This document shows, in pieces, positions 56,461 to 64,000 of a stretch of DNA of 64,000 nucleotides (positions within the stretch are counted from its first letter, which is position 1; every line of letters begins with the position of its first letter). Source of the DNA: Anastrepha obliqua (lineage: Eukaryota; Arthropoda; Insecta; Diptera; Tephritidae); assembly GCF_027943255.1 (NCBI RefSeq), contig NC_072892.1:17321792-17385791 (forward strand), written 5' to 3'. The notes below the pieces were generated by a model that saw only the letters and a list, made by a program, of their open reading frames with translations, made no database searches and was not told where the DNA came from. Made by a program: the position numbers and the translations under genes.

Positions 56461-58287
56461 GTGGTCTTTATCCCTAAAGCGGGAAAAAGTTCACACACAA
56501 CACCTAAGGATTTCAGGCCAATTAGCCTATCCTCCTTTCTGCTAAAAACATTAGAAAGAATTTTAGAAGAGCATATTAAGACTAACATCAGCCCTAATAA
56601 GCTCAGCATCTCACAACATGCGTACTGTAAAGGGAAATCAACTGAAACAGCACTTAACTCACTTGTTACAGAAATCGAGAAGTCAATGGATAATAAAGAA
56701 TTCACACTGGTAGCCTTTCTAAATATCGAGGGCGCATTCAACAACATCCTACCGGATACCATAATAAAGGCACTGACGGATTTCGGGATCTCTGGCGCTC
56801 TGGTTGAGTTCATCAAAAACATGCTCTTGAGCAGATTTGTGATCGCAACCCTTGGGGCCTCAGAGATCAAGAAAAAAGTTAGCAGAGGAACACCTCAAGG
56901 CGGTGTGCTGTCCCCTCTCCTATGGGTGCTGGCACTAAACTCATTGCTAAAGAGCCTAGAGGAGAGAGGACAACACGCCGTAGCATATGCGGACGATGTT
57001 GCAATGGTAGTAAGAGGGAAATTCCCCAATACACTTAGAGAAGTCATGCAAGATTTACTAAACATGGTTGAAAACTGGTCAAAAGCAAATGGGCTAAGAG
57101 TCAACCCCAATAAAACTGAACTCATCCTATTTACCAGGAAGCATAAAATTCCAAATATAGCTCCTCCGACCCTAGGTGGAACGGCACTGTCATTTAGTGA
57201 TGAGGCCCGCTACTTAGGTCTAATACTAGACCGAAAGCTAATTTGGAAGGCAAATGTCGAAGATAGAGTAAAAAGGGCGACAATAGCACTATACTCTTGT
57301 AAACAGCTAATAGGACTAAGTTGGGGTCTCTCCCCATCTGTCGTATACTGGCTTTACACGGCAATTGTCAGACCAATCCTAACATACGGCATATTAGTAT
57401 GGTGGCCAGCTTTAGATAAATTGTACATCAAAAGAACCATGGCACACGTACAAAGAATGGCCAGTCTTTGCATCTGTGGGGCCCTCAGAACCACACCCAC
57501 AGATGCACTAAATATTATGCTTAACATTTTACCAATAGAGCAGTACGGTAAGCAAACAGCTGCCAAAGCAACTCTCAGACTAAGAGAAATCGGCCTACTC
57601 AGAACGTACCAAAGAGGGCACTCCTCAATTTTAGAACAATTCCCCTGCATTCCCAGCACAACGGATTTCTGTAGGACCAAGGATATCAATTTCGATAAAT
57701 CCTTTGTCACAGTATTTCCTTCCAAAGAGGAATGGGATAACGGGCTCATTGTTAAGATAAATGACTTAAACATCTACACAGATGGCTCAAAACTGGACAA
57801 CCAAGTAGGTGGAGGGGTCTACTCCGACAAAATCGGAGTATGCCAATCATTTCGCTCACCTGATCATTGCAGTGTATTTCAGGCGGAAGTCACTGCCATA
57901 AAAGAGGGACTTAAAGAAATAAAAACGAGAGTATTATCCGCAAATGAAGTCTTCATTTACTCGGACAGTCAAGCAGCAATAAAAGCGCTGGAATCAAAAA
58001 CGCATTCGTCAAAAACAGTTCTAGAATGTTTTAAATTACTAGATGACGTATCTAAGCGCTACAAAGTGCACCTTATCTGGGTACCAGGCCACAGGAACAT
58101 CGCAGGAAACTGCAAGGCGGATGAACTTGCAAGAACCGGTACAAAGCTCGATCTCGAACCGGATAAGGCGCTGATACCCATGCCCATAGCCACTTGTAAA
58201 TTACTTATAGACAGGGAAACCATCTGGCAAAACCTCACAACATGCGAACTAAGCAGACAGACATGGCCGAACTGGAACAGCGGTTGA
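56461..58287 (+). pseudogene. LINE ORF2: reverse transcriptase and RNase H
   Basis: 608 codons open from the truncated 5' edge; the GTG start is not a real start. RT motifs in order: PKDFRPISLSSFLLKTLERI (15-34), KGKSTETALNS, FLNIEGAFNN (86-95), RGTPQGGVLSPLLW (142-155), YADDVAMVV (176-184), GLRVNPNKTE (212-221). Motif A normally begins with a catalytic Asp (F-x-D); here it is Asn, so the RT is probably inactive even though YADD is intact. RNase H: D442 (YTDGS), E477, D503 (YSDSQAA), PGH 543-545 and D555 (ADELAR). The frame stops after WPNWNSG, and the C-terminal zinc segment continues in another frame at 58329. Confidence 0.85.
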
Positions 58288-58328
58288 TCGAAGATCTTGC
58301 TAAGATTCAACAGAGAATCTAATGATAG

Positions 58329-58631
58329 GTGAAACACAGAGGTCAACAGAGAAAAATGATAGGTGTTTCAACTGGTCATTGTTTAATAGGCAGCCACGCT
58401 AGAAGGTTAGGACTCCCTTACTTCGATTTCTGTAGAAGCTGTCTTAATACAGAAGAAGAGGAAACAGTCAGACACCTTTTATGTGAGTGTGAAAGCCTAG
58501 CTATGAGAAGACTGCGCACTCTCGATACAGCATTTCTAACTGATGTAGTGGATATAGCCCATCTAAAACTAACGAAGCTCTGCTCGTTTATTAAAGCAAC
58601 CGGATGGTTTGAAAAGGAACACGTAGAGTAA
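58329..58631 (+). pseudogene. LINE ORF2 C-terminal zinc segment
   Basis: Continuation of 56461-58287 in a different frame after an indel. VSTGHCLIGSHARRLGLPYF, then CRSCLNTEEEETVRHLLCEC with the Cys-x2-Cys...His-x3-Cys arrangement, then LTKLCSFIKATGWFEKE near the natural end. The 3' untranslated part follows to 58713. Confidence 0.8.
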
Positions 58632-58729
58632 GGATAAGCTCCAGTGGTATCACAATGGACCTGTCGAAGGTCTAAGTGTGTATTACGACAACCACCCTAC
58701 CTACCTACCTACCTATGTTATCTTTTAAC

Positions 58730-59640
58730 TCCATTTTAAGACTTAATATTAGTAAAAATATTTATTTGGAAAGGAGCTACAGCTGATCTGCGGGAACTCC
58801 TCTTAAAAAAGAACTATGTCTCTGAACTGGATACTCTAAAATTAAAAAACCAAACAGATTTCATTAAAATAATGTTAAATCTAGTAATTAATCGAAGAAA
58901 TAAGCAAAATATTTTTTTTTGACAAAATTGCGGTTTCTCCAAAAAAATCGATTTTTGACCAAAATTTCGGCCTTAAATTGTTTAAATTAGAAAACGAATT
59001 AAAAAAATATTTATCGGGGAGAATACATCTTCTATTAATTACTAAAAATATATATTTAAAAAGCTCGTGTTAAAATTTGAGACCAATCGATTTAGTCGTT
59101 TTCGAGTAATGATGGTCACCGACTTTGAGTTGTCTATTCCAGGACCATATAATAAACCCTCCGCCGCTTCGGCAGTTTCTAACAACTCAAGCTAATGTTG
59201 TCTGCGGGCCATTCTTCCATCTCGGGTGCTCTCACGCACGCTGAAATCGGAAATGTTCACGCGCTGCTCATCTTACGTTTCGGCATATGAATGTGCATTG
59301 GGCACACGTGTAATTCCTATTGCCTTCATATAATACATAAGTGTTGCCATTCCTTCAGTAAATATGACGGCAGCTATGTTCCACAGTTTTCGAACCGACC
59401 GGAAGAATTTTGAGAGAGATTTTCCAAATCAGTTGATTGTAGTTCTCGTTGCTGTTTTGGTTAAAACCATCTACACATCATTCTAATAAATTCTCACTGC
59501 TGAGTTTTTGCAATGAACGTTGGAACATTTCGATGATGCCATACAGTACAAGAAAGTAACCCCTCTGTTTAAAAAAACTCGATTTTTTGAAAATTCTAAC
59601 ATTGTATAACCCCTTCAAGACAATAAAACATCAATTTATT
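58730..59640. other. Unassigned non-coding repeat-like DNA
   Basis: Contains AAAAAATCGATTTTTGACCA and TATAACCCCTTCA (59606), phrases of a type also seen at 34005-34908, but no boundaries or genes can be set. Confidence 0.4.
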
Positions 59641-59644
59641 CATA

Positions 59645-60015
59645 CTGCTATGCTTTAGCCAAAAGAAGGTCGAAGCGCTTAACTACATGCACTACAACCA
59701 GAAAAACATGCCCGTCGCACAACATCCAGAAGACGGATTACCTGTTAGGATGCTCGCGCCCAAACATCTCACGTATCACTGTAACCCTTGTAGGTCACTG
59801 GAAGGTAGATGATCATGCAGCCAGACTTAGTCTTCCTTTCCATCCCATCTGCAGAAGCTGTCAGGCGGAGAGGTGAAACAAAGTCTTTTCTACTATTTTT
59901 GCGGCTGTCCAGGTCTGGCTAGAGCAAGACTTCGCTCTTTCGGTGAGTCTTTTCTACAGTAAATTCATGAAATCTCAGCCATAGGGATAAAAAGTTCGCT
60001 GCTATACTTGGATCT
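59645..60015 (+). pseudogene. LINE C-terminal scrap
   Basis: The plus strand reads VTLVGHWKVDDHAARLSLPF, HPICRSCQAER (Cys-x2-Cys), stops, then a shifted ARARLRSFG-like piece and a 3' end near 60050. It matches the C-terminal zinc segment of the RNase H-type LINEs elsewhere in the window. Confidence 0.65.
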
Positions 60016-60119
60016 CACGAAATGGATCTGACCCAAACAAAAACAAAAAAACACAACAACACATCACACGAGAACAGTGGTAGTAAAACGGCACTAGTCG
60101 CTAATTAGGATTATTTCAA

Positions 60120-60788
60120 TAGCAATACTCAACTACTTCAACAACAACAATTTGGCAATTTTGGCGTCTCCCTGTCTGGCTTTGGTGTGCCGCAAGGTTT
60201 TAGTCCTTTTGTGAATGATATATTCTCTGTGTGGCAGTGTGTCAGTGTCCACGCTTATGCTGATGATATTCACTTGTATTTGTCCGGCAGAATTGGTATA
60301 GTTAAGAATTTGTGTTTTAAAATTAATAGTGACCTGTCTGCAATTTTACAGTGGGTCTACCTGCCACATTGTCTTAGCCTAAATGCGGCCAAGTCTTATG
60401 TATTGCCCATTAGTAACAGTTTGGTACAGGTAGAAGATATTCCAAATTTGTTTGCCGGTAATAGCCTCCCGATGTTTACTAAAAAGATTAAAAAATTAGG
60501 CTTTGTGGTTAATTCTGTGTTGAGCTGTTCTGCGCATGTAAATAAAGTTGAAAGTAACGCGAATACTGCTTTAGGTAACTTAAGAATTTTAGCGTGGTTT
60601 ACGTCATTAGAGGATAGACTAGAGCCAGTTATTATACTCTTTGTACCTCACATCAGGTACTCGCATATTGCGTTTAATAGCATTACGCGTTACGTCTATT
60701 GTGTCAAAAGGTATGCCCACATTTCTTTGTGGAAAAACAAAATTCTAGGAAGTAGCATTTATGATTATCGGGAGGTTAGAAATTGTAC
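60120..60788 (+). pseudogene. Jockey-like LINE reverse transcriptase, interrupted
   Basis: GVPQGFSPFVNDIFSVWQCV (a deletion has shortened the segment after PQG), VHAYADDIHLYLSG with the YADD box, ILQWVYLPHCLSLNAAKSYV, KKIKKLGFVVNSVLSCSAHV, and a long thumb/connection region (IRYSHIAFNSITRYVYCVKR) to YDYREVRN. One open frame of about 200 codons. The LINE is broken here by a Tc1-type terminus and then the transposon at 60810; its A-rich 3' tail probably resumes at 62010. Confidence 0.75.
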
Positions 60789-60809
60789 AGTCACAGCTTA
60801 TTTGATCTA

Positions 60810-62008
60810 TAGGGTCCGGCACTCGAAGTGTAACCAACTTGAGACCGCTCGCGCAGCTAATGCACGGGCATCGGCTGTCTATTAGTTGGCTAAATGACAG
60901 TCCAGAGTATTGGAAGCATTTTGCGAGAGTAAACGCGAAAAAAGGAAATCAGTAATGGGATAGTGTGATTGCATTATATAATATTTGGCTGGAAAATCAC
61001 AACCAGCGATTGATCGTGAGCTCGAGCACCTTAAAATAAATTAAGTGTTTGTTTATCACACCATTACTCGTTACAATGATACTGGTAGCATCGCGAAACG
61101 TCATGGAAGTGGTCATCAAAAGACTTCAACGTCAGGTGAAATAGTTCAAAAAGTGAAGAAGGAACTTGAGCGAAATCCCCGACGAAGTTCCAATAAAATG
61201 GCGAAAGAACTGAAAATATCTGACCTTAGCATCCACCGCATACTGAAAAGTGATCTCAAAGTCAAGCCTTACAAGATCCCAAAGACGCATGATCTCACAC
61301 CAAAGCAGAAACAAGTCAGACTTGAGAGAGCGAAGGAGTTGATTCGTTTGGTCGAAAGCGGTAAATTTCCGAACATTGTGTTTTCTGACGAGAAAATTTT
61401 TTCAAACTGAGCAATTCGTAAACTCCCAAAACGATAGAGTTTATTTGACCTACTGTTCATACGAGAATTTGAGTCACCGATTGGCCACCAGGAGGCAGCA
61501 CCCGCCACGGATAATGGTTTGGGCCGCTGTAACCGCAGATGGGCGTTCTCCAATCGTTTTCATCGCGCCTAGTGTCAAGGTAAATTCGAAATATTATCGG
61601 GAAAGTACTCTGTAGGTTGCTTTGAAGCCGTGGGCAGACAAACATTTTGGTGGCAGACCATGGACGTTTCAACAGGACTAGGCACCATCTCATTGGGCCA
61701 TTTTGGAAAGTAAAATCTGAACTAAAAGATTTACCAGTCTCGAGGCGCTGAAAAAAGCCACTGTTCGCGAGTGGGCCAAAATACCTGCAAGTCACATTCG
61801 GGCAGCTTGCGATTCGTTTCTGGACCGTGACAAGGCCATAGTCAAGGCAAAAGGTGGTTATATCGAGCAAAAGTAAATTATGTAATTCTTAATTTTGTGT
61901 TATTTTCACACATTTTTCCTTTGAATTGAATAAAAGTAATTTTCCAAACTAAAACCTTCTAATTTTCCAAACCTTTTTAATTGGTTACACTTCGAGTGCT
62001 GGACCCTG
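60810..62008 (+). mobile_element. Tc1/mariner element inserted in LINE
   Basis: Inverted termini AGGGTCCGGCACTCGAAGTG TAACCAA (60811) and the complement of TTGGTTACACTTCGAGTGCT (61981-62008), flanked by TA (60808-60809, 62009-62010). 1,199 bp with one plus-strand transposase gene, so close to full length, but the gene is deleted and frame-broken. Confidence 0.9.
61045..61876 (+). pseudogene. Tc1/mariner transposase, broken
   Basis: RYNDTGSIAKRHGSGHQKTS (first helix region with GRP-like turn lost), RSSNKMAKELKISDLSIHRI (second helix-turn-helix), NIVFSDEKIF with the first Asp, a frameshift near 61405, PPRIMVWAAVTADGRSPIVF, LKPWADKHFGGRPWTFQQD with the second Asp, then an APSHW junction where about 40 codons holding the third acidic residue are deleted, and SLEALKKATVREWAKIPASH, IRAACDSFLDRDKAIVKAKG, GYIEQK at the end. 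The sequence resembles the maT-like (DD37D) group, but the deletion removes the residue needed to prove that. Confidence 0.8.
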
Positions 62009-62150
62009 TAATTGATTTTCAAGTTTGTAACTTCCAACCATTTGATGTATTATAAAAGACTAAAAAGTCTTACAGATACAGCCTCATTTAATAATAAATA
62101 AATAAATAAAATAAAATCATTTAATAATAAAGAAATAAATAAAATGAAAT
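62009..62150 (+). repeat. A-rich LINE tail
   Basis: Following the transposon, TCATTTAATAATAAATAAAT and a second TCATTTAATAATAAAGAAAT form an A/T-rich tail, as at LINE 3' ends. Assignment to the interrupted Jockey-like LINE rests on position. Confidence 0.45.
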
Positions 62151-62159
62151 CGGAATGAT

Positions 62160-62740
62160 CATTGTGTCAGATCTCCAATCACACGCACCCAGCTATTCAG
62201 GTCGCATATTCAACTACGTACATATATATATACATCAATACATATGTATATGTATGTATTTATGTATAATATGCACTTTACCTCTAGCTGAAGTAAATAT
62301 GTAAAACACACAAGCTGTACATACATACATACAATCATACGAACTCATATCAAGTACGTGCGCTCAGCCGTCCATGGGTCTTTTCGATTTTTTCTTTTTT
62401 TTTCGGAGAATAAATAGTGAATTGCTGTTGCTAACTTGCTTTTTGTTTTTTAGTATCTATGTACACATGTATATAGAGCTATAATATATTTAAATATTTT
62501 ATAAACGTGCTTGTTTTTATTGTACGGGTGTATGGATTGATAGTAGCAGAAGCCCATTAAGAATTTGAATCACCTTACTCGCAGCGTAAAATTTCAACAC
62601 CGATTCAAGAAGTTTCACCTTTATTTGTCAATGCTAATGTAGCCACAAAGCAGTAGAATCCAGCAATTTGAATGGCTTGTGGACATAAATAGGAAATGCC
62701 TGGAATGCAATACTCAATGAAAGGTGTGGGGTTCTTAATA
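62160..62740. other. Non-coding, microsatellites
   Basis: ATACAT/TATGTA tracts at 62217-62265 and 62318-62338. No gene recognised. Confidence 0.5.
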
Positions 62741-62741
62741 T

Positions 62742-63085
62742 AAAGTTAAAGTTAAAGTTAAAGTTAAAGTTAAAGTTAAAGTTAAAGTTAAAGTTAAAGT
62801 TAAAGTTAAAGTTAAAGTTAAAGTTAAAGTTAAAGTTAAAGTTAAAGTTAAAGTTAAAGTTAAAGTTAAAGTTAAAGTTAAAGTTAAAGTTAAAGTTAAA
62901 GTTAAAGTTAAAGTTAAAGTTAAAGTTAAAGTTAAAGTTAAAGTTAAAGTTAAAGTTAAAGTTAAAGTTAAAGTTAAAGTTAAAGTTAAAGTTAAAGTTA
63001 AAGTTAAAGTTAAAGTTAAAGTTAAAGTTAAAGTTAAAGTTAAAGTTAAAGTTAAAGTTAAAGTTAAAGTTAAAGTTAAAGTCAA
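62742..63085. repeat. (TTAAAG)n hexanucleotide array
   Basis: About 57 copies of AAAGTT/TTAAAG, without a visible interruption until 63081 (GTCAAAGGCAAAG), followed by degenerate copies to about 63110. On the minus strand it gives a 142-codon (Thr-Leu)n frame, which is an artefact. Confidence 0.95.
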
Positions 63086-63110
63086 AGGCAAAGTTAAAGT
63101 TAAAATCAAA

Positions 63111-64000
63111 TTTAAAATTTCAAGAGCTAAATTTTCAAAAAGTGATATTAAAAGGAATGTCAAATGAGGAGTACTATATGTGTCCAGGTATTAAAAAAAA
63201 GTTGATTTAAATAAAAATTTATCATAATATTTGTACATGGAAAAACCCTTCATTTGTTCGCACTGGGCATTTTGGTATATTTTTTTTAAAGCCAAGCTTT
63301 GTTTCAACTTACTGAAAGTAGATTTTCTGTTTTTTTGATTTTTGAATAGTTACACATACATATTTACGTACGTATGTATATAGCATTGCGTGTTGTTATT
63401 TCTCTTCAGCTCTTTGTGTCGTTGCGACTTTTTCACCTCGAGCGTTTAGTCTTAATTTCATGTATTTGTGTATTCCGATTTCGGATTGCGTTGTTATGGT
63501 TTTGTCTAATGCTTATAAAATAAAAATAGAAATCGAGGTAAGCCAAAAAATGAGTCTACACCATTTCTGTTTTACTAGCGAAAAAACAACAAAAACCAAA
63601 CTATAATGGCCACAACAATATTAAGCAACATCAAACGAAGGTGAGACTTCAAGTTGTATGAGTAACAGCAAACATACATACGTATGTATATATGTATGCA
63701 TGTACATATATTCCTGCCGTAAAAACATCATTTGTTAAAAAATTTCAAATTTTTATTAAACGCACAAACTCCAAGTTTTAGCTGATTGAAAAACTACGCA
63801 AAAGCCTTTGCTTTCCGTCTAAAATGCAGGGGTAACGACAAAAGTCACCTGTGAAATCAAATCAACTTATTGAGGAAAACAGCGTAGCGACGCCGTTTAT
63901 TACATTAATTTTGTAAAAACCTGAGTTTGGTTCAGTGGTGAAAAATACAGGGGAAACCAAGAACTGCTGGTTTGTCCCGGCACTGGAGGTATGGGTTGTG
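63111..64000. other. Non-coding, microsatellites
   Basis: AT-rich DNA with CATA/TATG tracts at 63352-63380 and 63675-63712. No gene recognised. Confidence 0.5.

Larger units (their letters stand above)
56454..58713 (+). mobile_element. 5'-truncated LINE with RT and RNase H
   Basis: A 2.26-kb insertion that begins inside the RT domain and ends with (CCTA)n at 58694-58713. Flanks TATGTTATTTTA (56442-56453) and TATGTTATCTTTTA (58714-58727) look like a target duplication with small changes. Endonuclease and ORF1 are missing, as in most 5'-truncated LINE copies. RNase H downstream of RT places it in the I/R1/LOA group; I cannot fix the clade. Confidence 0.75.

Noticed and set aside
62735..63163. 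142-codon (Thr-Leu)n frame on the minus strand
   Set aside because: It is the translation of a hexamer microsatellite.

Overview
This window looks like gene-poor, repeat-laden nuclear DNA of a higher fly, most likely a tephritid fruit fly. The evidence is the very high density of TACATA/TATGTATG microsatellites, which are typical of higher Diptera; the arthropod-type mix of mariner, Tc1, pogo, Jockey/R1-like and gypsy elements; and six fragments matching a tRNA-derived SINE that I recall from tephritid genomes. I recognise no host protein-coding gene, rRNA gene or genuine tRNA gene. Nearly every longer reading frame is transposon-derived or lies in a microsatellite. All alignments were made by eye.

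Layout. 0-9 kb: old relics (SINE on the minus strand, mariner pieces, minus-strand LINE fragments, a TA-flanked mariner deletion copy at 5.1 kb), then microsatellite-rich DNA. 10-16.3 kb: a decayed mariner, a small inverted-repeat element with extra copies of its core, and a 2.3-kb terminal-inverted-repeat transposon with a large foldback inside it. 18-24 kb: three deleted mariners, another mariner relic, a TTAA-flanked MITE and Tc1 debris. 24.7-30.5 kb: several broken Jockey-like/other LINEs and Tc1 pieces. 31.5-36.3 kb: a stack of mariners, a foldback, a truncated LINE and a second TTAA MITE copy.

36,695-43,686 is the best-preserved unit: a gypsy/errantivirus-like LTR retrotransposon with 525-bp LTRs that read as identical, a TGCA target duplication, a tRNA-Lys-type primer site, open gag, and open pol entered through a T TTT TTA slippery site. 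Its env region is reduced to a short frame-broken remnant. Gag would form the particle. Pol would supply protease, reverse transcriptase, RNase H and integrase, so the copy could plausibly move within the cell but not as an enveloped particle.

44-64 kb: LINE fragments, a 600-bp near-perfect palindrome joined to a 120-bp minisatellite, a pogo-like deletion copy, a Tc1 element carrying a TTAA MITE, an AT-rich tandem duplication, a 2.3-kb LINE copy with an almost complete RT-RNase H frame inserted in an older LINE, a Jockey-like LINE interrupted by a Tc1/mariner element, and a TTAAAG hexamer array. The main biological content is nested transposition history rather than a pathway.
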